Below, in pieces: positions 12,041-25,248 of a stretch of 64,000 nt of DNA. Every line of letters begins with the position of its first letter. Position 1 is the first letter of the stretch. The stretch comes from Patella vulgata. Taxonomy: Eukaryota > Mollusca > Gastropoda > Patellidae. Location of the stretch: the NCBI RefSeq assembly GCF_932274485.2, contig NC_065880.2, positions 51,260,894 through 51,324,893 on the forward strand, written 5' to 3'. Both the position numbers and the translations under genes were made by a program. Under the pieces are notes generated by a model. The model was given only the letters and a program-made list of their open reading frames with translations, did no database searches and was not told the DNA's origin.

Positions 12041-15000
12041 ACTTTAACTTATTTTTGTTACAGTGTCAAAGATGACTGCTTACAGATAACCAACATGGAT
12101 AAGGCTGTCACATGAGCAAATGTTCTTACATGCTCCTATTATTTTAAATAGAGCTAATGTTGAAACATTATTGAAATGAAAGAACTTCATCAGAAATGTC
12201 TAAAGGTAGGCTGAGTGACTGTTAATATAAATAATTACATTTTATTGCTGTGACCACTGTACATCCATAATTCTTCCAATCCATTTGCTAAATTTCTTGT
12301 ATACAACTCTTGTAGCTGATTCCCAGCATTCAAAGCTTTGATGGTAACATAAATACGTTTAGGTATACACAGTACATGTAGTTCTTTACTTATTGGTGGT
12401 GGTGTGTCAACACACAATTCTATTCCTTACATCTTTTTGTGAGACATTTTAGGGTTGTTTTTTTTGTATGGAATGAAAATAAGAATTTAAAAAACTGTTT
12501 TAATGTATTATGTAATAAATTACACTAAGTAGCTGACTTTGTAATGGTTATTCCTTTAGATTTAGGCAAAACTATGGTATGCATTAGGCCTACTAATCCT
12601 TATTGCAAAAATCCCGTGTTTCCCTCAGTCTACTAATGGATATTGCTAATTTTCTTATACCATGTCTTAAATATTTTATAGTGAATCGTTATGTTATTGA
12701 AAAGGTGAAGGTTAGGGTTGATTATCATTTAAAAGAATTTAGTGTGTTTTGAATTTGACAAGCAGACCACTTGTAATGGTAGAAGTATGGAATCTGTTGA
12801 ATTGATATCAGCATACAGCATTAAATTGTACCATAACACTATTCATTACTGACACATCTCTGTAATTTTAATCAGAGATATTTTCTAGTGTGACTGACCC
12901 AGTCTTGAAATAAGGTGATCTTTGTAACCCTCGTCTAATGTGAGAATGGTGTCCATTCTTATTTGATGGATTAATACCAATCTAGGGCTGTCATCTTTTG
13001 TTTCCCTTCAATAGCCATATTATTGATTGTTTCGTATCTGTAGATTGCATGTTTAAAATTTGAAATCAGACCACTTACTTTTAATTGCTTTAGAAAATGC
13101 AATTTTACCAATATTATTAGGTGTTACACTAAGATAAAATTGATATTACATGCTTTATTGACCATATCCATGCATTCTTTATTTCTCTACATTTGTGCAC
13201 TTGGAATCATTTTAGCATTTGGTGGATTTGAGCCAATAAATATGCACATGACAATGTCGAAAGAACATGAATGACCTTATAAAGAATGCAAACATACAAC
13301 TTTATATAACTCCTAACTTGATTTTCTTTGTAAAGAAGGAGATGCTCTTAATAGTTTCCAGTCTTAAATGGCAGTTTTGTTCCCTGTTAATATGGAAATC
13401 TGCTGTTAATAAAATACGCAATGGTGCAATAGCTACAGACATGACATTCCAAAAAGATTTAAACATGCCATGAATGTTCTAATAAAAGAATATTGTAAAT
13501 CCTTCCATGCATCAAGTCAACTCATCATGATTTTATAAACCTCTATAATTGTTCAGATAGACAACTATTACAAGATTTATTTTCTGAAAAAAAAAACATT
13601 TCAAGTACAATCACAGGATATTAAATAATTATGGTTTATGTTCCTAGTTTAAACAATATTTTATTTAATAAACTGACTTGGATTGAACAACAGGCCAAGG
13701 CCTATATAAGTTTTCTCCTATTTTTGTCTTCTTTCTATGACACCATTACTCAGAATGTCCAATATCTTTGGGAATTAAAGATGAATGATTCCGGGGTGAT
13801 AACTATAAATTCTTTCTGTTATTTTGTTTAGAACAATGCATTGCATACATGTAGATTATCAATTTGTTGGACCCTCTGAATATAGACAGTGATTGTTCAG
13901 TGCTCTTGAACTGTACCACTTGCAGTTTAATTGAACTAGACTAACTGACTAAGTATGATTTTATATCTGTTCCATCATAGGTTAATATTTCAAATCTGAA
14001 CTTCTAAAGGGAAAGAATCTCTTTGATTTGAAGAGAAATGAAACTGTCAGTTGGGTTAAATGTATGTGTTAATTTCTTGTGAAAATGGAATCTCTATATT
14101 CGTAAATTAAAGCGAGATATGACCAATTCTATTTCATTCAAGAATGCAAAATACTGCCTAAATTACAAATTTAATTTTCAATAGTCGAAATAACACAACA
14201 GATCAATCCATTCCTGCTCTTTAACTCTCTTAGCTAATGATAAATAATTGAGTTCTTATATTATAAACTTCTTCTAAACTGTGACTATTATAAGATTCCA
14301 TGATTAATAAAACAAGCTATCATTAATTATTTAATAGAATTTGTTACGCTTTTTATCCTTGAATTTGGACAGGATATTAACATGCTACATGTGATCTAAA
14401 AAGTATTAACAATTGGATTATTATTTTGTTGGAAGAATCAGGATTTATAATGAAGATCAACATGGCTTTTACAGAGGAAATTAGATCAGATTACTGAAAT
14501 TGATAAATTTGTAGGAGGGATCAAATACTGGTGATATCTAAAATCAGTTCAGAAATCTGTGTTAGATGAATTGTAACAAAGTACATAAAGATGCAACTAT
14601 TCCATTCACTTACAAAGGGATTTTCTGATAAGCAAATGGCTTAAAGTATACTTGATGAAGACATAAAAAATATATCAAAGATAGACTCTGGTAATATTGG
14701 CATTAATGTTATTGGCATTACTACCATTATCAGGTAAAGTCTATTGATTAGAACACAGATCTCTTTGACATTGCATGTGAAAATCTTGTAGTAAATTATT
14801 ATTTCATGACATCGTAATGAGATCTGAACAGAAACAATTTGTTATGTTTGGATATAAACCCTAGTTTGCATGTTGAGACCATTATCAGGTAACATTAAGT
14901 CAGTTCAAACAGGTAAATAGATAAAAAGTGTCAGGCAGACATAAGATCAGGTGTACTTTATTTATAGATTGGTCAGTTTGGTTAGATACAAGATACCCGT

Positions 15001-16147
15001 CTACAATGTTACGTTTTTCTCTCAAAAGACAGTGGTTCGCTTTATTAGAAATAAGCATAAGAAATTTTAAATGGTAGATTGAGCATGCCAGTGATATCAT
15101 AACCATACTGAGCTCATGGTAAAATTATTCCTTACAAATTAATTAAAATATTTTTTTTTACTAAGTTTATTGATTTCAATTTTTAATAATTTTCCTACAG
15201 TTTGGTGCTATTTCGGTTCCAAAAATGCCTATTTATAACCTCTTCTACAGTCTATATATCATGGTATGTGCACATGAATAAAGCCAGCAAATTCCAGTCT
15301 TTCAGCTATAGGAAACCTGACTAGTAATATGGTCAATATTTCTAATTATGATGTATATCCTTGTTAAACAATATACATTATCACAGACGTATGCAGTAAA
15401 AGAAGAACTTGGAAAGAAGAAATCAATCTTAACTGTCTTTGAAATGTTTGTTGATTGTAATGGTTTGTGAATAATTCATCACCTATTATGTGTAGAGTAT
15501 TTATTCTACATTTATTTGACACAAGAATTATTATCGATTTTCATGCTTAATATTTTGTCTACAAATATTACCAAAGTTTATTTTCTTACCAGTAACAGTA
15601 TAAATATTAGGCCACAAAACTCCCACTCTCTCCTTCTAAAAATCATCTTCAGTTTCTGAATAAATGCCAGTGGTTCAAGGGCGTTTTGTAATAAATATAA
15701 GGTAATATCATTTAAGGAAACTGCCCTTAAGAGGCATTTATTTAAATGTTGCAGGGTTTAATTATAGCTCCATTGCCATTTTGTCTCAAGATTTGTAAAT
15801 GATTTATTTTAATATCAGCTATATTGTCACAAATGTTTGGAATGAAATCATAAGCAATACTTTGAAAAGTATATACAATTGTTTGATAGCATGATAGACA
15901 TAATTTCACCCTTTGGTATGGCCATTAAGTCCATTAAGTATCCTCCTATCTTTCTTGAAAAAAAAATAGTGGCCTTACATTTTAGTTTCAGAAAGGCTCA
16001 AGTGGTCATGTCTTTCATTGCCATTACGTACAGTTTACACTATTAATCGACCTTTTAATACTGGCACTAATTATACCATACTGTATTTCCTAATAGGCCT
16101 CCAGAAACAGACAGGTACTATTTTGAACCAATTAGAAACCTTTCTGT
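12041..16147. other. Long AT-rich non-coding stretch
   Basis: About 4 kb with no gene, RNA or clear repeat that I can support. Open frames are short and of low-complexity composition. It reads like intron or intergenic DNA. Confidence 0.4.
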
Positions 16148-16290
16148 ACTCAAGGGGGTGGCCAAGTGGACTTGTGTTCATTGTGGGTCACAAGGCCTGC
16201 TCATGGGTTTTCTCCTTGTATGCAAGCCTCCAGCCTGCATGTGAATTATTGAAATGAAAATTTTACAATGTTAGTCCAAAAATGGCGTAA
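16148..16290 (+). repeat. SINE fragment
   Basis: A tRNA-like A box (GGTGGCCAAGTGG) is followed by CACAAGGCCTG, ATGGGTTTTCTCC, GAATTATTGAAAT and TTAGTCC. These are the same blocks, in the same order, as the fuller SINE at 53265-53552, with the middle shortened. It is an old truncated copy. Confidence 0.6.
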
Positions 16291-18020
16291 TTATAGAGTT
16301 GATTGGATGATTAACACCATTTAAAACTGTCTGTATATTACATTACATAATAATGTTATATGTATTAATCTGGTTTTGATTCCATGCTTGATGGTGACAA
16401 AAAGTAGGTATTATTGTCTCATTAAGAAACAGTTGCACTAAGCAGACTAGAGTAGGTTGGATTTGTGCTTCATAATCAGTAGTTACACGTCAAGAGAGAG
16501 CGCTCGTTATAATGGTTCTGTGGGCTGGTTAATGAAGCTGGTTTAGATTATTACTATATTTAAATGAGTCTTCAATCGGTAGTTCTATTATTATTTCTAG
16601 ATTTAACTACTTAATGTCAGTCCAAGTGAACATCATGGTCTAGTTTCAGAGTGGAAACTGTCTCAGATTTTGGTTATATAACCTTGTTAAGCCATATAAT
16701 ATAATAATACGTTACCATAACATGTTTTATATAAGGTTTTATAATTTTAATCTTCAAATTACCATGAAAGATTTCACCAATAATTATTGATCACAATAAC
16801 TTGATTAGTCAAGATGTGCATGTATCTGAATACAAACTTCAAACAAAATTTCTGGATGTCTTCATTCCCAATAACATAGTCAAGATATAGCTGAGGAAGG
16901 GGTCAGTTTAAGGACTGATCAAGTCCCAAATTGTACGTTATCAGGAGATGGCACACTTTATTTTGAGTGCTTAGGGTGATGCTTACCCCGCTCCAGTTTG
17001 CCTATGGCTACAATTCTTTAAATGGTAATGAGAAATGGGGAAAGATTCTATGAAATAAGATTAATTCATTAGTTAGATCTATATTTGAAGATTAGTTGGA
17101 AAGAGAACACAAGACTGAAATAGAATCTGATATTTTCCTCGTGGGTTTTTAGATAAATGAAAGATCTAACAACATTGATATCGGGCTCCTCATCACTAAT
17201 ATAACTAGTGAAATTTACAACGCCAATCGATACCATATAGTTTTCAATCTTTACTGACTGTCTATAAGCAGGGAGTGGGCTCCAATTTATGTCTAGTTTA
17301 TACCATAACATCATTGATCCAAAAAAGAATTACACGTCATTTAGGAACTATAAATCTGCCATATAACATCTCCTACCAAATAGCAAATATATATTTTTCT
17401 ATTTCTGAATATAATTCATTCTTTGGGTGGGTTTATATACATTAGATGATTTAAGTAAGGAATTATAAATGATATATTTGGAATTTGTGGAGGAATTAAA
17501 GTAGACAAGAAAATTGTTATGAAACCTAATCATGACTGATTAGTATCCAGTATACAATATATCCAATCATATAATAAAGTCATTAAAGTTTACATTTTAT
17601 TTCACATTTAATAAAGGCAAACATTCATCATAGGCTACACAAAAGTCACTTTTTATTAAGGAAATATACTGCTGTTGGTATTATTTTCTTTGTACATCAA
17701 GATTTACAAGACAAAGAAAATATGAATTCAGATTTACCAGTAATGTGTCTACCAAATTTATCTTGTTTAATGTTTTAGAATATTATTCATCTTATAGAAA
17801 GATCCAATATTTTATAGAAACCTATCTATTTGTTATTTGATAGGAGAGGTTATAAAAAACCACAAGAAGACATCAGAGATTTAGAGATTTGGGAAATGGC
17901 AGCAGGACATTAAGTATTGGCATCCATTCATTCTTAAAGCCACCTACCAAGTTTCATTAAAATCATGGCAGAATAATTGACAAATTGCATCTTGATTCAA
18001 AGTTATCCATTTCCTTGTAG
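16291..18020. other. AT-rich non-coding stretch
   Basis: No gene or recognisable repeat. An 81-codon minus-strand frame near 17069-17314 has no recognisable motif and is probably chance. Confidence 0.35.
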
Positions 18021-18030
18021 AGATATAGGG

Positions 18031-18347
18031 CAATCTGATTAAAACACAGGTCCTATTTCGTTTCGTTTTTTATAATTCAAAATTTCATTTTATTGGCCTG
18101 TACTACACTAGGATCTGGACGAGTTGTTATATAACCTGCGTTCTGGATGGCGTGAGGGATTAGCCAATGAAACTTTCTGTTACAGCGACTTCTTGGTGTG
18201 CGATGCACAGAACTGTGGGTAAACCACTAGAAATGTCAATGCTGATTGATTAATCAAAGTCTGGCGTCATAGGATCAAAAGCCGTTCGTACGACCTCTGA
18301 CACGATCTTTTACTATAACCAGTCAGGTCTGTATTTTAATCAGATTG
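18031..18347 (+). mobile_element. 317 bp MITE with perfect 10 bp target duplication, copy 1
   Basis: The ends are a perfect 14 bp inverted repeat, CAATCTGATTAAAA and TTTTAATCAGATTG. The element is flanked by identical AGATATAGGG at 18021-18030 and 18348-18357. A 10 bp duplication is typical of Mutator-like (MULE) transposons. There is no coding capacity. A related, longer copy in the opposite orientation lies at 24945-26367. Confidence 0.8.
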
Positions 18348-18357
18348 AGATATAGGG

Positions 18358-19378
18358 CCACATAACTAAACTTTATCAAACCAGATGTAACATGTAGACC
18401 CATTAAGAATTAAGTCTTACTATACTCATATCCAAGAGAGCTTATGAAACCTTGCATTGGATAAATTAGACTTTGAACACAATTTGTTGATTTAATTATT
18501 TGTTTTTGACGCTTTATTTATCCAATGTTAATGAATAAACTTGCTATGATTCTTTCACAATGACATTCTAACACCTTAAACTTCTCCTGTTTGACAGCAG
18601 CGGTTCCAATAGAAGGTGGTTTTCCTGTTGCAAGCTCTTGTTCCTATACTGCCTGAATTTGAATACCAAGAAATACATTTTGAAAATATTTGTTTGGTGG
18701 TTTGGGTTAGAATATACTTTTCAACATGAGTTTTTTGTGTAGCAAAAAGTAGGACATGCTGTCTTGTATTTTTGTCTTCTCAGATGTTATCAAAGACTTT
18801 TCACCTTTGAAGATTTTATGCAAGCTTCACACTAAACAAATTTGTTTCACTGTTGAGAAAGGATGTTCTTGAGAAATGTTTGATTAAATGATAGATAACC
18901 TCTACTAGATGTTGATCCCATGTTTAATAGGTCCATTATTTGGCATTATATCATCATGTAATGACCACAAAGACAGAAAGTGATTATAATGATAATTGTC
19001 TGATTACATCAGTAAGTGAACAATTATAATAAAACTATAACTTGTAATAATGCCATATAATTGTAGTGTAGAGACAACTTTTTATTTGACCACTTTTAAT
19101 GTTGATATATAATTGTGACACAGACGTTCTTCTGTGACTTTATGTTGTGAATGTTTATGAGGAGATCTCAGATATTTATAAATTTTAACCCTCAGCTATG
19201 TTGTCAAAATATGTTTTTTTGTACACTGCCAGTTGGTATGGGAGCATATTGTTTGTCCATCCATCCACAATTCTTGTAAATACTCTCTAGGTAGCTATTA
19301 TTGAGGTTTATTTTTCAATTTTTAGTCCAGTCAGTTTATGATTTTATGAAGTTCTGTTATTATACGTCGCTGTCTGAA
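18358..19378. other. AT-rich non-coding stretch
   Basis: No gene or repeat recognised. Confidence 0.35.
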
Positions 19379-20690
19379 TTGTTATACGTCCACATTCATA
19401 ATGTGGACGTATTATGCCGTCGCCTACTTATTCCTTATACCATAAGGATTAGCCCTATTGTTTTTGGTGTCTGTGTGTCGCCTACAGGCCACAATTTTTA
19501 ATGGATCGTCTTGAAAGCTTTTCATACTTATTCCTTATAACCTAAGGATGACATCTATTATTTTTGGTGCATGCCTGACACCCTAGGACAGAGCCACGCC
19601 CAATTTTTGTGTGTGTTTTTGTGTTGCCTACAGGCCACAATTCTTTACAGATTCTTTTGAAACTTTACATACCTATTCCTTGTACTCTAAGGATGATCCT
19701 ATTGTTTTTGGTGAATGCCAGACCCGCGGGGTCTGAGCCATGCCCATTTTCTCTTGTGTGTCTGTGTGTCACCTAAAGGCCGCATTTTTTAATGGATCGT
19801 AATGAAAACTTTTCATACTATACTTATTCCTTATACCCTAAGGATGACCTCTATTATTTTTGGTGTATGCCCAACATCTCCGAGGACAGGGCCATGCCCA
19901 ATTTTTGTGTGTGTCTTTGTGTCGCCTACAGGCCACAATTCTTTACAGATCCTTTTGAAACTTTGCATACCTATTCCTTATACCCTAAGGATGATCCTAT
20001 TGTTTTTGGTGAATGCTCGACCCCCGGGGGCTGAGCCACACCAATTTTTTCTTTGCGTGTCTGTGTCTTGCCTACAGGCCACAATTATTGATTTTGGTGC
20101 ATGTCCCGACTCCTAGGGGCAGAGCTACGCCCAATTTTTTAGTTTATAGTATACTGGACGCAATTCTGAATGGATCATCTTCAAACTTGGCATACGTAAT
20201 TCTTATAACCTAAGGGCATCACCTATTGATTTTGGTGCATGTCCTGACCCCTGGCGCAGAGCCATGCCCATTTTTTTGTGTTTAGTGTCTGAAGGCCATA
20301 ATTCTGAATGAATTATCTTGGAACTTAGTATACTTATTCCTGATACCCCAAGGACAGAAACTATTGATTTTGGTGCATGGTCCGCCCTCCACACCCCCAC
20401 CCCACCTTGGGTGGTGCCGCACCCACTTTTTGTTGATATTTTTGTGTCTGTAAAAAATCTTCAGGTTTCAATTAACATATTTGGATCCAATTCAGTTGAA
20501 TCCATCATAGGGTTGTACCTACTTATATTGGTCCATGCCAGATTTTTGCATTTTTTGTCTACAGGCTGGAATTCTGAATCTGAATGGATCATCTTGGAAC
20601 TTGGCATATTTATTCCTTATACTGTAAGAATAGCAACTATTTATTTTAGTGCATGTCCATATTTAGTCTGTAAATATGGCAAAACAAACC
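19379..20690 (+). mobile_element. Tandem-core element with degenerate array, tail not found
   Basis: The head at 19383 (ATACGTCCACATTCATAATG, then TGGACGTAT and GCCGTCGCC) is the same hairpin head as in the elements at 11251 and 40825. It is followed by about eight units of mostly 145-155 bp carrying TTATTCCTTATACC, TAAGGATGA, TTTTTGGTG, a GC-rich GAC...GAGCCA block, GTGTCGCCTACAGGCCACAA and TTTTGAAACTT. The last units are divergent and more widely spaced. I found no GTGGGCGTA tail. Overlapping open frames in several phases are read-through of the repeat unit and not genes. Confidence 0.6.
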
Positions 20691-20783
20691 AACGCCTAAC
20701 CTTCTTTATTTTAAAAAATACCATATGAATCAAAGCAAGAATGTGGATGTATATTGCAGCAACTGCAATGCTCTCATTGTTAA

Positions 20784-20965
20784 GGCCTACGGCGCTCGAT
20801 TCCATAATGTCATCATTCCTCCACTCCTCTATGGTCTTATACCATCTTATCACTCACTATCTGATATTCTTTAATGCCTATGGCCCTCGATTCCATAATG
20901 TCATCATTCTTCCACTTCTCTATGGTCTTGTACTAGCTTATCACTATCATATTTACGGTTATAGT
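20784..20965 (+). repeat. Two-copy tandem duplication, unit about 92 bp
   Basis: The block CTCGATTCCATAATGTCATC and its flanks occur twice, starting near 20786 and 20878, with about 90% identity. It lies just beyond the tandem-core array and has no recognised function. Confidence 0.7.
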
Positions 20966-21707
20966 GAATCCCCCAGTTAGTTTTACCACTAGTGAGTGGG
21001 TCGTGGGGCGACAGACTGTATAGGCAGATCCAGAGATTCTGTCCCATTGACTGCCATTCCTGATCCTCTCATTCACAAGAATTTGCTCCCAGCAATGATT
21101 TCAAAATCCAAGATATTGACTCAAATTTTCCAAATTTTCTCCTTTTCAACCACTGCCTCTAAGATTCACAAAAAAATAATAACAAAATCAAAAACTATCA
21201 TAATATGACATGTCAACTTGAATAAAACTGCAATAGGCAATACGATCTATGTTCTACCGGGAGACTCAGTGTTATAGCAAAAGTTACTCAGTTAATGAAA
21301 AAAAACCTCAAGTGTCTTAGAAATCATATAGACGGCATCACGCTTCATTCTATGAAGAACAATTGGTCAATAATTTTTTGCACATCTATTTCGTGTCTTG
21401 CTTCACTTATCTTCCAGGACATCAGGTTTTTGGGTGTAGGGACTCCAGATATGTACATACCAAATATGCCAGTAAGTGATGTCTTAGAGCAGACTTATGA
21501 ATATACCTAAATTTGGGTTCGCGTCAACATGTTTTGGGGTAGGGGATTCCTTGCAAATGGTATAAGAAACCACTTAACACCACTGGGCATATCTTCAAAT
21601 GAAATAATGGCCCCACAAACATTAATTTAGATATAAAAATTTCTATTTTATGATAAAACTGTGCAGAGTTATGCCCCTTTAAAAATTTGGATTCAGGGCA
21701 GAAAGTT
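20966..21707. other. Non-coding stretch left of the hAT-like element
   Basis: No gene recognised. The text on both sides of the hAT-like element (TATGCCCCTTT before, TGTTTGTCAGAAG after) may be halves of an older repeat, but I could not define its ends. Confidence 0.3.
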
Positions 21708-21712
21708 TCTGG

Positions 21713-22759
21713 CAGGGGCGGATCCAGGGCTCTAGCTGGAGGGGGTTCCAAAAAAATAAGGGCACCCCATTTTCGTCTAATACAGTATCCATGACCGGCG
21801 GGCGTCGTAGGCGCGCGCTAGCGGGGGGTCTGGGGAAATTTTTTTAAATTTCAGACCATTCTTAGCCACTCTGGTGGGTTTTAGAGGCATAAAACTAGAT
21901 TTATAATACAGCATTGCAACAACATTCCACATACCATGAGAAAGAAATATTGTAAGTTTAAACAAAATAAATTAATGGAATTTTTCAATTTTTATTTTAC
22001 TTAAAATGCAAAATACTGTCCAATGAATTATTGGACTGAAAACAAAACATTGAGACCTTTTATCTGTTTGGCAGGAATATGTCATGGACAGAGGCTAAAA
22101 ATTTAAAATGCCCTCTGTATATCGACTTGGCGTTGAATGTGCCCTCCTCATTCAAGGGTATCACATTAAAATGCCCTTTTTAATCATTTAGGTACAAAAA
22201 GTGCCCCTTTGATGTAAAGATGCCCCTATTTTATATCGATTCGGCAAAAAATGTGCCCCTTAGACCCATGATTTTCACGTAACAGTGCCCTATTTTAGTC
22301 CTTAATGTGCCCTCCAAATCACTAAGCTTGAAGTGTGTAAATGCTCTTTTAATTGTACATTGATGATAGTAAATATCTAGCGACTGCTGCACAGACTACT
22401 CTCTTCACCTTAAAAATCAACAAATGCAGTAAAATTTTACACTTACCGAAAGAAACAGCTGATTTTGGCACACTGAGCGGCTGCAGCAATTTTATCTTCC
22501 TCCCTTTTCCTCTTGATACGATCGTGTCGCGGCATTTTAGATGCAAATAGGAACAAAAACTACCGAAAAATTTTCATCTTGCCGTCTAGCAAGGGGGTCG
22601 CCATATTGTATGACGTTGACGTCTTCATTCACCGCGCGGCGTCGCCACTCGCCGGCCCAAATATCTGCGGGTGTATGGAAGTCCGTTCGGGAAAAAAGGG
22701 CACCGAAAAATCTCGAGGGTGTTCCGGAAGCGTCAGAACCCCCCCTGGATCCGCCCCTG
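21713..22759 (-). mobile_element. Non-autonomous hAT-like DNA transposon
   Basis: The termini CAGGGGCGGATCCAGGG and its mirror CCCTGGATCCGCCCCTG form a 16-17 bp inverted repeat, flanked by TCTGG on each side (21708-21712 and 22760-22764). CAGGGG-type ends are typical of hAT elements, and a 5 bp duplication fits the hAT5 group as I recall it. Near the right end, on the minus strand, is a short exon that looks like the first exon of a hAT-type transposase (22447-22535), so the element runs leftward. The rest of the transposase is gone. In its place lies filler with many spaced TGCCC blocks (about 22110-22320). The element is an internally deleted derivative. Confidence 0.7.
22447..22535 (-). 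pseudogene. Orphan first exon of a hAT-type transposase
   Basis: On the minus strand an ATG at 22535 opens 29 codons: MPRHDRIKRKREEDKIAAAA followed by QCAKISCFF. The exon ends in CG next to a GTAAGT donor (GT at 22446-22445). A basic KRKREE stretch and an ending like 'K(I/L)xxFF' are what I recall for the N-termini of hAT transposases and domesticated ZMYM-like relatives, upstream of the zinc finger. No second exon or catalytic domain is present within the element, so it cannot make a transposase. Its clean frame and donor suggest the element is not very old, or that a promoter and first exon were kept when the interior was lost. The family call rests on this pattern and the terminal repeats. 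Confidence 0.55.
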
Positions 22760-22764
22760 TCTGG

Positions 22765-24944
22765 GGTAATGAAATACCCGAAAATGGCTCAAGAGAACAC
22801 CCAACAAGAATGAAAAGCATGCCATAAAAAAGTTTGACCCTGACAACCTAATGCAAGGCGTCCGTTTCATGTGTTTCTCTCAAAAATTGAGTACTTTGTG
22901 TTTGTCAGAAGTTGTACCTTTTAATGGAAAATGGCTTAAAGACCTGAACTTTACCCTCAAAATTTGGAACTTTCCAGTACTCCAACTTTGGTAAACTTTT
23001 AGGATATCATTCAGTACACCCAACGCTACCAAAAACCATCAAAAAACCTTTTCCTGCAATTTTTTGGGAGTTGCCCCCTTTTTTTCATAAATTGACTGGA
23101 CTATTTGTTGGGACCGTTTGGATAGTCCCAAGGATGAACCCTAATGTAATTCAGAGTCACACAATGACATTTTGCAGAGTTACTGTTACTGATTTTTCTT
23201 TCTAGAATGCTGGGATTGTTCAGCTAGCTGTAAGAAAGAACCTTATTGAAACTCGGACGTCATTTATATGTACAATTATTGTCTTTGACCTCTAGATGGA
23301 ATGGGATCTGTTGGTCAATGTTTTTGAGGAATTTTATTCTTTGTGTAAGAAAAACATTGAATTCAAAAATTCACTCAGTTTTTTATAATAAAATAGTTAC
23401 ACATGTCCTTGTCAATATTTCTCCGGCTTCCTTTCAATCATTTACATTGTTGATGTAAAAACCAAACAAAATGGTATTCTGGGAACAAATCAGTTTACAC
23501 AGTGTGGTTTTATTGAAACAAATCAAAATAATTACTTTGTTGTTAGTTTACTTGCCAGATAATATAATTGTAATCATCAATTTTTGATTTATTACCAATT
23601 ATATTTCTGAAAATCATCAAAATATCGTTAATCATATCAGTGATATTTTTGTTATCTGGTTTCCGCTACCAGTATATATGTACTGAGGGTGTAGTAATAA
23701 TTCTTATCATTCAATCTCACTGTAATACAAATCACAAATAATTTTCTGAATTTTAAAAAAATGTAGTGTTAGTCATACATTTTTAAAAAGATAAATATTG
23801 GAAGAATATGTGGTGATATAGCTATATAACAAATTTCTATATGAACCCTATTATCATTGAATCAAATTTGATATTTTTTGTATAGTATGTAGGGCTGGCA
23901 TAAATACAGAGGTCCATGTATCATTTCCAAATTTTGCCAGCTGGATGTTACCATTGTGCGTGTTGCAGTTGAACTATCTTCAAATCTGCTAAACTAAATA
24001 TCTTTATTTCTTTCTTGCTTTTAAAGAAACAATCTCGATTATATTTTGGAGAATAAACTGCTTAATTTTGTGTTAAAAGCCCTTAAAATCCTCTACCTTA
24101 GGGCGGAGCAAGTAACTCAATATACCGGTGTCCCAAGCTGTATTATATGGTGTCTGGATAAAACCAGACTTTTACTTTATAAAAATAACGTGTAGGTGAA
24201 ATTTACATTTTGTTATCAAGAAAAGCACTTGGGTCATGCACTGTTTCAGGTCACCCAATGAAAAAATCTCAAAATACAAGCTGAATTTTGACAATAAAAA
24301 CCTATAAATTGGGCTGTATAATTATATTTTATATTTTGAAATAACCTAATTGGTAGGGGTTTGTAAAAGAATTGATTCTCAAGGAATTCTACATCGATTA
24401 TTGTTCAAATGACGTAAATGAAATAAAATGGGGATTAACATTTGACTTTATTACAGATGACAGTTATCAACATATTATTTTACTACAAAGATCTAAGAAG
24501 CAGATAGAGAACAGTTTTTAAGTTGAATAGTGTATAATAGTGTTTGATAATAGATATAATGTGATGTTGAATAAGATGTTGAATAAGATGGTGATATCTC
24601 AGAGAAATTAATAACTATGTGCATAATATAAATCATTGACAAGATCGATTCCAAGCGATTATTGATCAAGATAGACATGTGATTATCTATACGATTATGG
24701 ATTTGGAAGACTCTACTGATTCCAAGCCCTACTAATTGGAATTAAAATAACTTGACCTCTTTAGTCTGGGTCAAAAATAAAATTGTAGATTTCATTTTTT
24801 CATCCAGATTTAAATCATTGATGAGATAAAATCTGTTAAACAATTAATGTAATAAAAGCGACCTGTCAACTGTAGCATTATTGTTTCCAATACATTTTTT
24901 GTTCTCAAATATAAAATAAAGTATGAAGCAGTATTGTAAAACAT
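22765..24944. other. AT-rich non-coding stretch
   Basis: No gene recognised. A 12 bp tandem doublet (GATGTTGAATAA) occurs at 24563-24586. Confidence 0.35.
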
Positions 24945-25248
24945 CTATATTTCGTTTGTTTTTTATACTTTCGATGGCCTACACTACATGAAGATCTGAC
25001 CGGTTGTACTGGAAGGTCGTGTTAGGGGTTGTACAAGTGGCTTTTGACCCTATGACGTTAACCACTGATTAATCAATCAGCATTGATGTTTCTAGTGGTT
25101 TATCCACAGTTCTGTGCATCGCAGGCCGAGAACTTGCTGTAACAGACCGTTTCATTGACTAATCCATCACTTCAGCCAGAATGCCAGTAGTATAACAACT
25201 CTTTCAGATCCTAGTGTAGTAAAGACAAGTAAAACAAAATTTTGAACT

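Noticed and set aside
17069-17314. 81-codon minus-strand frame
   Set aside because: No motif, no splice signals and AT-driven composition.
19792-20213. Overlapping frames of 66-104 codons
   Set aside because: They follow the tandem unit in different phases; repeat, not protein.
20318-20728. 136-codon frame
   Set aside because: Runs through the diverged units of the tandem-core array.
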